Shown here: piece after piece, positions 8,350 through 18,119 of the stretch
How the letters are laid out: each line of letters opens with the position of its first letter
Numbering within the stretch: position 1 is the first letter of the stretch
NCBI RefSeq assembly: GCF_002753895.1
Contig: NZ_NJER01000001.1
Coordinates: 1,708,298 to 1,772,297 of the forward strand
Length of the DNA stretch: 64,000 nucleotides
From: Halobacteriovorax sp. JY17
GTDB lineage: Bacteria > Bdellovibrionota > Bacteriovoracia > Bacteriovoracales > Bacteriovoracaceae
Direction of reading: 5' to 3'
Notes under the pieces: model-generated
What the model saw: the letters and a program-made list of their open reading frames with translations, nothing else
What the model was told of the DNA's origin: nothing
Databases searched by the model: none
Translations under genes and position numbers: made by a program

Positions 8350-8521
8350 GAGTTCTCCTTTATTAATCTTCGATGATTAAAGGCTGCACAGGCTTTGCCA
8401 AAGTTGAGTGCCTGATGTTGAGAACTTAGAAAGAATTAGGTTCAGAAATTGTACTAGTAGGTAAAAATAACTACTCGTAATTACGATTGCATGCAAAATT
8501 AGAGCAGATTAAAATAGGGGA

Positions 8522-9169
8522 ATGGAAGATAAAACTAAATTATACGTATTTGCTAAAAAAGAAGTGTTCTTAATCTTTGTGTTTATGATTCTCATATCTA
8601 TAACCTCATTTCTACTTGGAGTTAAGATTGGAGTGAATAACTCTTTTGAGAAGTCGGGCTATAGCCAGGACGACATGAGGAAGGTCGAAATTCTCTCTCC
8701 TGCTGAAGAGAAAGTCGAGGAACTTGAAAAGTCAGCTCATACTAGTGATGAAGAAACTTATAAGGCCTTAAAAGAAAAAACGGATATGGCACTAGAGAAG
8801 AAAGTCGACGAAGAGTTTTCTACAGGGTCAAAAACACAGTCGCAACCGGCGGCAACTGTTGAGGAGGCAAGATCTTCGGACCTTCCTCAGTTGGAAGTCA
8901 ATTCAGCACCAGTGAAAGATAAGTTGAGTGGAAAACACACTATTCAAGTTGGTTCATTTCCTTCAATTAGCGAGGCTGAACTCTTTGCTAAGGGTTTTAA
9001 GGCAAGAGGCTATACTACAATTATTAATGAGAAAGATTTAGAGCATAAAGGAACATGGTTTAGAGTTAGTATTGGTGTTTTTGATAATATCAGCGCAGCA
9101 AAAGATTATGTCATTGAGCATAAATCTCTCTTTAGTTCTTCTGAGTATCGTTTCGTTCAATTTGATTAA
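8522..9169 (+). CDS. SPOR-domain membrane protein
   Basis: A 215-residue inner-membrane protein: a cytoplasmic N-terminus, one membrane segment (about residues 13-35), an acidic low-complexity linker (about 45-140), and a C-terminal SPOR domain (about 143-213, beginning KHTIQVGSFPSISEAELFAK). SPOR domains bind denuded septal peptidoglycan, so a role in cell division or envelope remodelling is likely, as for FtsN or DedD. The start at 8522 has AGGGGA unusually close, one base upstream. It diverges from the Tad cluster and precedes manC. Confidence 0.85.
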   Translation: MEDKTKLYVFAKKEVFLIFVFMILISITSFLLGVKIGVNNSFEKSGYSQDDMRKVEILSPAEEKVEELEKSAHTSDEETYKALKEKTDMALEKKVDEEFSTGSKTQSQPAATVEEARSSDLPQLEVNSAPVKDKLSGKHTIQVGSFPSISEAELFAKGFKARGYTTIINEKDLEHKGTWFRVSIGVFDNISAAKDYVIEHKSLFSSSEYRFVQFD

Positions 9170-9198
9170 TTTCAATTCTTTAAATTTATTGTTATAAT
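9170..9198 (+). promoter_or_regulatory. Possible promoter upstream of manC
   Basis: A perfect TATAAT (9193-9198) lies 27 bases before the manC ATG. The -35 region (TTTCAA at 9170-9175, 17-base spacer) is weak, so the site rests mainly on the -10 box. Confidence 0.35.
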
Positions 9199-9225
9199 AA
9201 TCCCATAACTTACAAAGGTAATTTT

Positions 9226-10299
9226 ATGGGAAATATATATAGCTTAATTATGGCCGGAGGACAGGGGACACGCTTTTGGCCAGAGTCGACATCTAGAAAA
9301 CCTAAGCAGTACCTATCACTTGTTTCAAATCAAAGTCTACTAGCGGATACTTTAGATCGCTTAGATGGACTTGTAGGGAAAGAGCAAAGGTATATTGTTA
9401 CAGTTAAGGAGCAAGAGTCTTTGGTTCTTGAAGACTCTGCAAGTAAAATTGGTGCAGGGCAAGTTGTCTTTGAACCAAGTGGAAGAAATACCGCACCCTG
9501 CATTCTACTTTCTTTAGCAACTCTTTTGAAGAACGGAGCGAGTGAGAGTGATGTTGTGGCAATTCTTCCTTCTGATCATGTTATTTTAAATAAAAATGGG
9601 TTTCAACAATCAATCCAATCCGCAGCAAGTGTTGCCACAGAGAAGAAGAGAATTATTACTATTGGGATTCCTCCTCACTTTCCTCATACAGGCTTTGGAT
9701 ATATTCAAACTGGTGCCGAGCTTAGTGAGAATGCATTGGATGTAATAACGTTCAAAGAGAAACCAAATTTAGAAACGGCGATAAGCTATCTTGAATCTGG
9801 AAAGTATTTGTGGAATGCTGGAATGTTTGTCGCAGAAATAGGAGTTCTTCTAGGAGAATTTAAAGAGCATAGTCCAGAAATTTACTCATTCTATGACGAG
9901 CTATATGCAGCGATTGGAAATGATAGCGAAGTCGCGAGGACTTACTCCAAATTACCATCAGTTTCTATTGACTACGCCATAATGGAGAAATCTAAAAAGA
10001 TGGGTCTATGTAAGGCCAATTTCGATTGGAATGATCTAGGCTCATGGGATGCTCTTTCAACTGTAGTCGATGAGACGGAGGGAAATACTCTCGTCAGTGC
10101 TAAGAACCACTATTTTGAAGAGGCTAAAGGCAATGTTATTTATACACCTGATCAGTTCGTTGGACTAATTGGTGTAGAGGACTTAATTGTTATTGCAAAT
10201 GGGAAATCTGTAGTTGTTCTTCCTAAGAGTGATTCTCAGAAAGTGAAAAATATCGTTACTTATTTAAAAGATAAAGATTACGGAAAAGATCTCTTATAG
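9226..10299 (+). CDS. manC: Mannose-1-phosphate guanylyltransferase
   Basis: It makes GDP-mannose from mannose-1-phosphate and GTP for surface polysaccharide synthesis. The N-terminal AGGQGTRFWPES with a following KPKQYL (about residues 10-29) is the nucleotidyltransferase signature; ILPSDHVI and FKEKP match the metal and sugar-phosphate sites of the ManC/AlgA group. At 357 residues it holds the transferase domain but lacks the isomerase half found in bifunctional AlgA-type enzymes. AAAGG lies seven bases before the ATG. The 3' end overlaps purB, on the other strand, by six bases. Confidence 0.9.
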   Translation: MGNIYSLIMAGGQGTRFWPESTSRKPKQYLSLVSNQSLLADTLDRLDGLVGKEQRYIVTVKEQESLVLEDSASKIGAGQVVFEPSGRNTAPCILLSLATLLKNGASESDVVAILPSDHVILNKNGFQQSIQSAASVATEKKRIITIGIPPHFPHTGFGYIQTGAELSENALDVITFKEKPNLETAISYLESGKYLWNAGMFVAEIGVLLGEFKEHSPEIYSFYDELYAAIGNDSEVARTYSKLPSVSIDYAIMEKSKKMGLCKANFDWNDLGSWDALSTVVDETEGNTLVSAKNHYFEEAKGNVIYTPDQFVGLIGVEDLIVIANGKSVVVLPKSDSQKVKNIVTYLKDKDYGKDLL

Positions 10300-11619
10300 A
10301 TTTTTTCCGCAAGGATATGCTGTAGTAACTCTTTCAAAAACTTTATCGGTTGTCTTTAAGAAAATATTCTTAATTTCTTGTTTACTTGGTGTCGCAAGCT
10401 CAAGCGTTGTACCCTTCTCTTTTAGTAACCTTTGCATACTTTGATGAAAGACCTCCGCACTTTGCGTTTTGCTGGCTTCAAAGCTTGCTTGTTGAACAAG
10501 GGTGTAGAGATCATCTCTTTTAAAGTTAGTACTTTCAATTAAGTGATGTAGATAGTAGCTCGATAGGTAGGTACAGTTTTCGAAAACTCTATTTGTTATA
10601 GCTTCTTCATTGAAAACTAAATTTTCAACTGTGGACTTGAGTCTTGTTAGGGAATATTGAAGAATTCCAAAAGCATCTGGAAGATACATTCTTTCGGTTG
10701 AAGAGTGGGAAATATCTCTCTCGTGCCAAAGTACAATATTATCCAAGGCGATACTCATGTGAGAACGGAGCATTCTGGCCATTCCGGTTAGGTTTTCTCC
10801 ACTAATAGGATTCTTCTTGTGGGGCATAGTTGAAGAGCCCTTTTGGCCTTTCGCAAAGCCTTCGTTGAGTTCTCCCACATCGGACCTGTGAAGGTGTCTA
10901 ATTTCAACGGAAATTCTTTCAATGGCAGAACCGATGAGGGCAATTATTGAAATAAGTTTTGCTATCCTATCTCTAGGAATAACTTGTGTACTATGCTCTT
11001 CCGGGAAAACGCCGAGTTCTTTCGCTGCAATAGCTTCGAGCTCTGGAGTCAAGATAGTGTAATTTCCAACTGCTCCAGAAAATTGAACGCGCAGATCGTT
11101 CTTATAAAAGTTTTCTAGTTCTTCATATCTACGACTAAATTCGCAGTAGTGACCTAGAAGCTTTTGTCCAAAACTCATTGGCTCTGCGTACATTCCATGT
11201 GAGCGGCCAATCGTTACTAGGTCCTTTGTTTCCTCTGATCTATTATAGAGGGCCTGCAAGAGTTTTTTGAACTCAGGAAGAATTTGCTCTAGAGATTGCT
11301 TAATCTGGAGAGTGAGGCCTGAGTCGATAATGTCGCTTGAGGTGACACCGAAGTGGAAGAACTTTCCAATTTCAGGTTCAAGATTCTCTGTAATGGAAGT
11401 GCAAAAGGCGATGATGTCGTGCCTTGTTTCTTTTTCTATTTCTAATATTCTTGGAACATTTATAACTGCAGTCTTTCTTATTGTCTCGCTCGTACCTTTT
11501 GGAACTCTTGTTCCTTCAAGTGATTTTAAGATAGCTAATTCAACATCTAGATAAGTTTGAAACTTATTTTCTTCAGTCCAAATATTAGAAATTTCTTTCT
11601 TATCGTAGCGAGAGATCAT
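10294..11619 (-). CDS. purB: Adenylosuccinate lyase
   Basis: It acts twice in purine synthesis, cleaving SAICAR and adenylosuccinate with release of fumarate. The 441-residue protein shows HFGVTSSDI (about 89-97), the TIGRSHGM region with the catalytic His near 141, and the fumarase-superfamily signature GSSTMPHKKN at about 261-270 with the flexible-loop Ser. It is of the shorter, B. subtilis-like PurB type. It is convergent with manC, overlapping it by six bases. With guaB and guaA in the window it gives three purine genes, but they are not clustered. Confidence 0.92.
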   Translation of the reverse strand: MISRYDKKEISNIWTEENKFQTYLDVELAILKSLEGTRVPKGTSETIRKTAVINVPRILEIEKETRHDIIAFCTSITENLEPEIGKFFHFGVTSSDIIDSGLTLQIKQSLEQILPEFKKLLQALYNRSEETKDLVTIGRSHGMYAEPMSFGQKLLGHYCEFSRRYEELENFYKNDLRVQFSGAVGNYTILTPELEAIAAKELGVFPEEHSTQVIPRDRIAKLISIIALIGSAIERISVEIRHLHRSDVGELNEGFAKGQKGSSTMPHKKNPISGENLTGMARMLRSHMSIALDNIVLWHERDISHSSTERMYLPDAFGILQYSLTRLKSTVENLVFNEEAITNRVFENCTYLSSYYLHHLIESTNFKRDDLYTLVQQASFEASKTQSAEVFHQSMQRLLKEKGTTLELATPSKQEIKNIFLKTTDKVFERVTTAYPCGKNL

Positions 11620-11664
11620 TTAATAGGCTCCAAGTATTATTCGGTATTCTTTAACCGATAAAGT

Positions 11665-12426
11665 TTAAAAGTAAAAAGAAAAATCTAAAGCAAAAGAAGT
11701 CCACTGCAAGAGAAGAGATCTAGCACTTGTCGTTTCTGTATCAGAAGCCTGGGCCCTTTTCACATGTGCGATATTATAATTAAATCTCGCACCCCAGTGA
11801 AAAGTATTACTTGTTCTAAAGTGTACACCTAGATCTGCTTTCATCCCAGGACCGCTATAGGATTCACCTAGGTCTGTAGAGGTCTTATTATAATTAATGA
11901 AGGCTCCCATCGTTTCAAATAGGTTATCACTGGAGAATAAAGTTTGAATAAGACTTGTTCTGTAGGAAAGTCCTGTTCCAAGTGTAATTGTTTTGAGAGA
12001 CTGTTCAGCTATCTCATCGCTTGTAAAACCTGGAAATTGAGCGTTATCATCTGCAACTGCTTTAAACGTAGCAGTACTTTGAGCTCCATAAAATTCCCAC
12101 CAAGCTCGGTCAAGCTTTTTAGCATATTGAAACTCTAGGCCAGTGACATCCATTGCCTGCATTGGGTTTGTATTAACATTATAAAGTAAGGAGACGCGTG
12201 AGTTATCTTTACTGGTTGAGTAACTGTCTAATGAAAGACCCGCTTCGATATCGTAGTTCTTAATTCTTAATTCTTCATCAAGACTTTTTTCTTCCGTTGA
12301 TTTTCCTGACCTGAGATATTTCAGATCTCCTTCAAGTTCGTCATCAGTTGGTGGAATATTTGATTGCGCAAAACTCGTACTCATCGTGATTAGTAATATC
12401 AACAGAGTTTCTAATATCTTTTTCAT
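11665..12426 (-). CDS. Secreted protein, probable outer-membrane beta-barrel
   Basis: A 253-residue protein with a clear signal peptide (cleavage after about residue 20, SFAQS). The mature part has an acidic segment and then alternating aromatic beta-strands, and it ends ALDFSFYF with a terminal Phe, as outer-membrane barrels do. The ATG overlaps the stop of the TolC-like gene by one base (TAATG), so the two are cotranscribed and may act together at the outer membrane. The family is not recognised. Confidence 0.65.
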   Translation of the reverse strand: MKKILETLLILLITMSTSFAQSNIPPTDDELEGDLKYLRSGKSTEEKSLDEELRIKNYDIEAGLSLDSYSTSKDNSRVSLLYNVNTNPMQAMDVTGLEFQYAKKLDRAWWEFYGAQSTATFKAVADDNAQFPGFTSDEIAEQSLKTITLGTGLSYRTSLIQTLFSSDNLFETMGAFINYNKTSTDLGESYSGPGMKADLGVHFRTSNTFHWGARFNYNIAHVKRAQASDTETTSARSLLLQWTSFALDFSFYF

Positions 12427-13889
12427 TACTTTTTACCTTTCTTAAAGTCTTGTGTCAGGTTTTCGAAAATTTGTCCCGGAAAGTCTTCTAGACCTGCAGT
12501 GGTCGCAAGCTCGACTTTATTATATAGGTGTAGAAACTTACTTTGTTCGAGTAGGATTTGCGCATCAGTTAATTCAATAAGTGTATTTTTGAAATCAATA
12601 TAGCGAGCTTTCTTATTCATATAATTTTCTAAAATAGTATCAAATGATTTCTGTAGAGTAGGGATTCTAGCATCTAGAATATTAATCTGATTTTGAAGGT
12701 GCTTAACAGTGAAGTACTGAGACTTGGCAAGAGCTTGAGTATCTCTTTCTGCTTGGGCCTTTCTTGCAAATGCTCTGTGTTTTGAAAGTACAGAACTCTT
12801 TGTCGTACGACCATTTAAGAGTCCACCTGTTCCGGTGAGTGTCCACGTTGCATTGATTGAAGCCACAATATCAATATTTGAATTTCCTTCTCCAGTTGAA
12901 TAGGTCGTTCTATTTGTATTTGGACTAAAGCGGTAGTCGTAAGCACCTAGCTTCATACTGATTTTTGGTAGAGGAAGATTATTCTTAAGTGCTAGTTCGT
13001 AACTTCTCTTGGCATTCTCCACGTCTTTTAGAGCATCGAGCGTATCTGGATTATTCTTTGCTGCTAGACTTAGAATTTCACTTAATGGAGTTGTTAAGAG
13101 TTCATACTTCAGACTCTGCTGAAGAATGTACTTTGTACCCACTTCATCATTTATTAGATTAGCTATTGTTTCATTTTGTAGTTGAACTTCGTTTCTAGCT
13201 TCTTGAAATTCGTTCTGTGCCCTAAGATATTCGGATCTTGCTAGATAGTAGTCTTGTTTTGTGATTTTCTTTAAAGAAATTTTCTCTCTATTTAATCTAT
13301 AAATAAAAGAAGCGTGACGAAGTTGATCTCTCTTAATTCTTTCCTTCTCATTTAGAAAATAGAGCTTGAAATAAGAAATAATTAAGTCGTGCTTTAACTC
13401 TCTCGTCGCCTCACTAATATTTTCCTTAGATCTCTTTATATCTGCTTTAGTATTTAGATAAGGAAGATAGTCTTTTCCCCAGTTGAAGAGAGTATAGTCT
13501 CCAAAGTTTAGGGCCAGAGCTCCATCGGGTCTCTTATTTCTAGGAATAGAGTTATTACTTCCACTCTTAACTGTACCAAGGCGGTGTTCAGGACTAATAA
13601 GAGTTATGTTGACTCTGGGAATCCAGAAATCTTCCCAAGTATCGTCCCACTGCAAATCTAGAATTTGAGAGCTATATTTTCTGATTTGTTGACCGTGGTT
13701 CTTTCTTAGACCTTGTTCAATTACATCATTTAAGTGTAAGGCCTTAACATTGAGTCTGTCCTGAGACGTCTCATCAATTGTTTGAATGTAACTCTCGGAG
13801 TTTAATTGTTTTGGTGTGGGTTGAGCAAAAGTGGCTCCTGCAAGAAGTGCAGTCACTGCTATCCCTGTTTTCTTAATGAATCCGTTCAT
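12426..13889 (-). CDS. TolC-family outer-membrane efflux/secretion protein
   Basis: A 487-residue protein with a signal peptide (cleavage near TFAQP) and the repeated long helical segments of TolC: an N-terminal half with LHLNDVIEQGLRKN (an OEP start motif), long heptad-rich helices, a beta segment with LALNFGDYTLFNWG, and a second half repeating the pattern. TolC proteins form trimeric outer-membrane tunnels for efflux pumps or type I secretion. No membrane-fusion or pump partner lies next to it; only the putative barrel gene follows. The exact substrate cannot be inferred. Confidence 0.82.
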   Translation of the reverse strand: MNGFIKKTGIAVTALLAGATFAQPTPKQLNSESYIQTIDETSQDRLNVKALHLNDVIEQGLRKNHGQQIRKYSSQILDLQWDDTWEDFWIPRVNITLISPEHRLGTVKSGSNNSIPRNKRPDGALALNFGDYTLFNWGKDYLPYLNTKADIKRSKENISEATRELKHDLIISYFKLYFLNEKERIKRDQLRHASFIYRLNREKISLKKITKQDYYLARSEYLRAQNEFQEARNEVQLQNETIANLINDEVGTKYILQQSLKYELLTTPLSEILSLAAKNNPDTLDALKDVENAKRSYELALKNNLPLPKISMKLGAYDYRFSPNTNRTTYSTGEGNSNIDIVASINATWTLTGTGGLLNGRTTKSSVLSKHRAFARKAQAERDTQALAKSQYFTVKHLQNQINILDARIPTLQKSFDTILENYMNKKARYIDFKNTLIELTDAQILLEQSKFLHLYNKVELATTAGLEDFPGQIFENLTQDFKKGKK

Positions 13890-13971
13890 TTAAATGTCTC
13901 TTTTTTCGTGTGTGTGTAAGAAATGATACGAAAAAAAACAGGGCCTGAAAAGGGAAGTTTTTAAAGATTAT

Positions 13972-14334
13972 TTATAGTGTGAGTCCGGGGCAGCCGGTAC
14001 GAACAATACTTTCTTCAAGGTGAGTAATTTTAATGAGAGAGAGGCGAAGTTCATTTTTTAATTTACCGTAATTTTCTATTAACTTAACCTTTACCGTTTT
14101 CTTTTCTTTGGGAACATACTTTAGAAGCTTTCTGTTTCTAGTGATTAATTCCATGAGTTTTTGCTTATGAGCAACCTTCTGGTTTCTCTTGTCTAATAAC
14201 TCTTCGCATCTTCTAGAGATACTCGGATCAGTAATAACAGTATTTTCATAGTCTTGGGCCTGAATCGAAGAGAGTTCGAACAGGAAGCAAAGCGTAAATA
14301 TAATAAAAAGTAATTTTCTAGTTATCATTTTCAT
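13972..14334 (-). CDS. Small secreted protein, unknown function
   Basis: A 120-residue protein with a signal peptide (about residues 5-26, ending SSIQAQ) and a mature domain that is mostly basic helix (KLMELITRNRKLLK, KLKNELRLSLIK). Two Cys, one near the start of the mature part (RRCEELL) and one at the very end (TGCPG), could form a disulfide. It lies alone between the TolC-like gene and the divergent kdsB. No family recognised. Confidence 0.6.
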   Translation of the reverse strand: MKMITRKLLFIIFTLCFLFELSSIQAQDYENTVITDPSISRRCEELLDKRNQKVAHKQKLMELITRNRKLLKYVPKEKKTVKVKLIENYGKLKNELRLSLIKITHLEESIVRTGCPGLTL

Positions 14335-14408
14335 TAATTATAATAACATAGCTTGGAAGATTTAATCTAAAGTGTTAAATTCTACCCTTAAGATCACGGA
14401 GTCGATTT

Positions 14409-15182
14409 TTGAATGAATTAAGAGTTCTCGTACTCATTCCTGCTCGCTATGCGTCGTCGAGGTTTCCTGGCAAACCTCTGGCAAAAATCTCTAAAAAATC
14501 AATGATCCAAAGAGTTTATGAAAATTGTTTGGGAATAAAAAACCAACTTAAAAACTCAGTTGTTAGTGTTGTTACAGACGATTCAAGAATCGAAGATCAT
14601 ATTAAGAGCTTTGGTGGTGAAGTTGTTCGTGTAGATGATGATGTAGCTTCTGGCTCAGAACGAATCGCACTTGCCCTTGAGAGGTTTTATTCAGATAGAG
14701 AATGGGACTTTGTGATCAATGTACAAGGAGATGAGCCACTTATTGAGAGCGATCTTCTGTCGAGGCTTGCTAAGTATCATTCTGAAAGTGACTTTGATAT
14801 GGCCACTGTCGTAAAACCATTTTCTGGAAATGAAGGTGAGCATTCAGATGTAAATAAAGTAAAAGCAATTTACAGTCCTGTACGCGGACAATGCCTCTAT
14901 TTTTCAAGAGCGCGTCTTCCATATTATAGAGATCAAGTAGAAGCGCAGGATTGGTTTCTTCATATTGGAATTTATTCATTTAAACCAAATATTCTAAAAG
15001 CTTTTTGTAAGCTTCCGCTCTCGCACTATGAGAATATAGAAAAATTAGAACAATTAAGAGCGCTAGAGAATGGTTATACTATTGGCGCCATAAAAACAGA
15101 AATGACATTAATGGGCGTAGATGTCCCTGATGATATTAAAAAACTTGAAGGAGTACTCCGTGAAAGGGAAATCGAGTCCTAA
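14409..15182 (+). CDS. kdsB: 3-deoxy-manno-octulosonate cytidylyltransferase (CMP-KDO synthetase)
   Basis: It activates KDO with CTP to CMP-KDO for the LPS inner core. In 257 residues: [15 protein letters not shown] (about 8-22, nucleotide-binding), a conserved NVQGDEPLI (about 99-107), and IGIYSF near 188. It begins with TTG; no ATG is available near the conserved start. It is the first gene of an overlapping kdsB-pyrG-kdsA-kdsC operon: pyrG starts 23 bases before the kdsB stop. The operon marks the organism as an LPS-bearing Gram-negative. Confidence 0.93.
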   Translation: MNELRVLVLIPARYASSRFPGKPLAKISKKSMIQRVYENCLGIKNQLKNSVVSVVTDDSRIEDHIKSFGGEVVRVDDDVASGSERIALALERFYSDREWDFVINVQGDEPLIESDLLSRLAKYHSESDFDMATVVKPFSGNEGEHSDVNKVKAIYSPVRGQCLYFSRARLPYYRDQVEAQDWFLHIGIYSFKPNILKAFCKLPLSHYENIEKLEQLRALENGYTIGAIKTEMTLMGVDVPDDIKKLEGVLREREIES

Positions 15183-16767
15183 GAAATTTATTTTTATTAC
15201 TGGAGGAGTGGCAAGTTCTTTAGGGAAAGGCCTTGCTGCTGCAAGTATTGCAGGTCTTCTAGAAAGAAGAGGACTCAAAGTTAATATGCTTAAAATGGAT
15301 CCTTATATAAATGTTGATCCAGGAACGATGAGCCCAACTCAGCACGGAGAAGTTTTTGTGACTGACGATGGTGCTGAAACAGATTTAGATTTAGGTCACT
15401 ACGAGAGATTTACTTCGCTGACTTTGAGCCGAACAAGTAATTTCACAACAGGTCAGGTTTATTTACAAGTCATTGAGAATGAGAGAGAGGGAAAGTATCT
15501 TGGAAAAACTGTTCAAGTTGTTCCCCATATCACAGAAGAAATAAAGAGAAGAATTCATATAGCTGCTGAAGATACTGAAGTTCTTCTTGGTGAGATTGGT
15601 GGAACAGTAGGAGACATTGAGTCACAGCCTTTTGTTGAATCCATTAGACAACTTGCTCAAGATGTTGGCCCTGAAAATGTACTTTTTGTTCACTTAGTGC
15701 TTGTTCCGTATCTTGGTGCGGCAGGTGAGTTGAAAACAAAGCCGGCGCAACATTCAGTGAAAGAACTTAGATCGATGGGGCTTTTTCCTCACATTGTTAT
15801 TTGTAGATCGGATAGAGAAATTGAACAGTCTCTAATTGATAAAATTTCTCTATTTTGTAATGTGCAAAAGGAAAATGTTTTCCAATCTATTGATGTCGAT
15901 ACAATTTATCAAGTACCACTGAGTTTACATGCCCAAGGTCTTGATCAGAGAATTGCAAATCTTCTTGGTATCTGGGCCGCAGCTCCAAAAATTGATGATC
16001 TTGAGAAAGTTGTTTACAACTTTAAGCATCCTCTTAGAAAAGTAAAAATTGGAATAGTTGGAAAATATACTGAGCTTGTAGAATCTTATAAGTCATTGGA
16101 CGAAGCCTTAAATCATGCGGCCAATTCATGTCAGCTAGAGCTAGACCCTGTTTATATAGACGCGGAAGACTTGGAAAAAGGAAAGGATTCAATTCTTTCA
16201 GAGGTTCAAGGTATTCTCGTTCCTGGTGGTTTTGGTCAAAGAGGGACGGAAGGAAAAATTCAGGCAATAAAATTTGCAAGAGAAAATAAAATTCCATTCT
16301 TTGGAATTTGTCTTGGAATGCAGCTTGCTATGATTGAGTTTGCTAGAAATATAGTAGGTCTAGAGCAAGCAACGAGTGAAGAATTTGGCAGTGCAGGGGA
16401 CCTGGTCGTTCACTTTATGGAAGGTCAGAGTCAAGAGGGAACTAAAGGTGGTTCCATGAGGCTTGGTGCCTACGAGTGTGACCTTGCTGATAAATCGTAC
16501 GCGAAGAAAATTTATGGAAGCACTAAAATTAGTGAGAGACATAGACATAGGCTTGAAGTTAATAATTTATATACGTCGAAAATTAGTGATGCTGGAATGA
16601 TTATTTCTGGAGTGAATAAAGAACTTGATTTAGTTGAAGTTGTAGAGCTTTCAGATCATCCTCACTTTATTGCTTGCCAGTATCATCCTGAATTTAAATC
16701 TCGTCCGTATACTCCACACCCATTATTTAAATCATTTATAGAAAAGGCAGATCAATATGGAAAATAA
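15160..16767 (+). CDS. pyrG: CTP synthase
   Basis: It makes CTP from UTP, ATP and glutamine. The synthetase half starts with [13 protein letters not shown] and contains [14 protein letters not shown]; the C-terminal glutamine amidotransferase half shows FFGICLGMQ with the nucleophilic Cys and QYHPEF with the catalytic His and Glu. I chose the GTG at 15160 because GAAGGAG ends seven bases upstream; the frame opens further upstream but without a binding site. That gives 535 residues, close to the 545 of E. coli. It lies between kdsB, which consumes CTP, and kdsA, overlapping both. Confidence 0.95.
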   Translation: MKGKSSPKKFIFITGGVASSLGKGLAAASIAGLLERRGLKVNMLKMDPYINVDPGTMSPTQHGEVFVTDDGAETDLDLGHYERFTSLTLSRTSNFTTGQVYLQVIENEREGKYLGKTVQVVPHITEEIKRRIHIAAEDTEVLLGEIGGTVGDIESQPFVESIRQLAQDVGPENVLFVHLVLVPYLGAAGELKTKPAQHSVKELRSMGLFPHIVICRSDREIEQSLIDKISLFCNVQKENVFQSIDVDTIYQVPLSLHAQGLDQRIANLLGIWAAAPKIDDLEKVVYNFKHPLRKVKIGIVGKYTELVESYKSLDEALNHAANSCQLELDPVYIDAEDLEKGKDSILSEVQGILVPGGFGQRGTEGKIQAIKFARENKIPFFGICLGMQLAMIEFARNIVGLEQATSEEFGSAGDLVVHFMEGQSQEGTKGGSMRLGAYECDLADKSYAKKIYGSTKISERHRHRLEVNNLYTSKISDAGMIISGVNKELDLVEVVELSDHPHFIACQYHPEFKSRPYTPHPLFKSFIEKADQYGK

Positions 16768-17566
16768 GAAAATGGACTTTTTTATAGGTCCTTGTGTTTT
16801 AGAAAGTGAAACGCTTGCAATGGATATTGCAGGCAAATTAGTTGAAGATCTAAAAGAGTTTGAAGATAAGATTCAATTACATTTCAAAGGAAGTTTTGAT
16901 AAGGCCAATAGGTCATCGATTGATTCCTATAGAGGCCCCGGAATTGAAGCAGGTCTTAAGATTTTAGAAAAAGTAGGAAAGACTTACTCTCTACCTACTA
17001 TTACTGACTTTCATCACCCTGAACAGGCCGAGCAGATAGCATCAGTGGTTAAGACATTACAGGTTCCGGCTTTTCTCTGCCGTCAGACTGATATGATTTT
17101 AGCTGGAGCCGAGGCGTGTGCTAAGTATAGTGGTCAATTAAAAGTTAAGAAGGGACAATTTTTAAGTCCTGAAGAAACTAAGAATATAGTGGATAAGGCC
17201 TTAAACTTCTTAACTAAGGATCAAATTCTATTAACTGAGCGTGGGACGAGCTTTGGTTATAATAACCTCGTCGTTGATATGGCCAGCTTTCAGATCATGA
17301 AGAGTTTTGGAGTTAGAACTATTCACGATGCCACTCACTGTGTTCAAAGACCTGGAGGTCTTGGAACAATTACTGGTGGAAAAAGAGAACAGATCTTTAC
17401 TCTAGCAAAGGCCGCTGTTGCAGCAGGTGCAGATGGTATTTTTATGGAGTGTCATCCAAATCCTGAAAAAGCTCTATCTGATTCGGCAACTGCTCTGCAA
17501 ATTGAAAAAGTTAAAGAAATCGTCAGGAAATTAATTCAGATCAAGGACGTTGTTAATGCAAGTTAA
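16757..17566 (+). CDS. kdsA: 3-deoxy-8-phosphooctulonate synthase
   Basis: It condenses arabinose-5-phosphate and phosphoenolpyruvate to KDO-8-phosphate in the cytoplasm. The 269-residue protein shows FIGPCVLES near the start, the [11 protein letters not shown] and FRGPG-like (SYRGPGI) motifs, [15 protein letters not shown] sequence, and [11 protein letters not shown]. It overlaps pyrG by 11 bases and is followed, with overlap, by the phosphatase KdsC that takes the next step. The Cys in FIGPCV is the position that separates metal-dependent from metal-independent KdsA forms, and only comparison would decide. Confidence 0.94.
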   Translation: MENKKMDFFIGPCVLESETLAMDIAGKLVEDLKEFEDKIQLHFKGSFDKANRSSIDSYRGPGIEAGLKILEKVGKTYSLPTITDFHHPEQAEQIASVVKTLQVPAFLCRQTDMILAGAEACAKYSGQLKVKKGQFLSPEETKNIVDKALNFLTKDQILLTERGTSFGYNNLVVDMASFQIMKSFGVRTIHDATHCVQRPGGLGTITGGKREQIFTLAKAAVAAGADGIFMECHPNPEKALSDSATALQIEKVKEIVRKLIQIKDVVNAS

Positions 17567-18119
17567 CCTAAGAGATGTTGCAGAAAAATTTAAAGATAAG
17601 CTTTTAAAAATTAAAGTTGTCGCGTTTGATGTTGATGGAATATTAACTGATGGCAGAGTTTGGTATAGTGGCGATGAGATGGGATGGAATCGTTTTACAG
17701 ATACGCGTGATGGTTACGGTCTCAAGATGCTAAAGAACTTTGGTTTTAAAGTTGGAATAATTACTGGGGGAGATTCTCTTAGTGTGATTAAGAGATTCAA
17801 AGAAAATCTAGGTCTTGATTTTGTTTACTACGGAAATGAAGACAAGAGAGAGTCTTACAAATTACTTCTTGCAGAAGGGTATCGCCAGGATGAAATTCTC
17901 TATGTCGGGGATGAGTTCTTCGATGTTCCACTGATGATTGCAAGTGGATTTTCAGCAACAGTTCCTGTTGCTTCTGAAGAAGTTCGAAGAAAAGCTGACT
18001 ATGTCACTTCTGTTTCAGGAATTGGTTCTGCCAGAGAAGTTATCGATATTTTAAGGTATGCTCATGGGCTTTACCCTGAAGTTTTAGACTTAGACGGTAA
18101 TATTATTAACTTTGAGTAG
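17556..18119 (+). CDS. kdsC: 3-deoxy-D-manno-octulosonate 8-phosphate phosphatase
   Basis: A HAD-superfamily enzyme that releases KDO from KDO-8-phosphate. Motif I is VAFDVDGILTDG; motif II is the Thr of GIITGGDS; motif III and IV follow with YVGDEFFDVPLM, where the usual GDD is GDE. At 187 residues it has the compact, cap-less size of KdsC tetramers. The ATG at 17556 has AAGGA eight bases upstream, better than the TTG two codons earlier. It is the last gene of the KDO operon; its 3' end overlaps the convergent sensor kinase by 14 bases. Confidence 0.9.
   Translation: MQVNLRDVAEKFKDKLLKIKVVAFDVDGILTDGRVWYSGDEMGWNRFTDTRDGYGLKMLKNFGFKVGIITGGDSLSVIKRFKENLGLDFVYYGNEDKRESYKLLLAEGYRQDEILYVGDEFFDVPLMIASGFSATVPVASEEVRRKADYVTSVSGIGSAREVIDILRYAHGLYPEVLDLDGNIINFE

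Noticed and set aside
8183..8380. Plus-strand open frame of 65 codons opposite the Flp pilin gene
   Set aside because: The minus strand carries a textbook Flp pilin with a binding site here; the plus-strand frame has none and shows no known pattern.
13931..13939. Run of eight A as a slippage site
   Set aside because: It lies between genes, so it cannot affect a reading frame.
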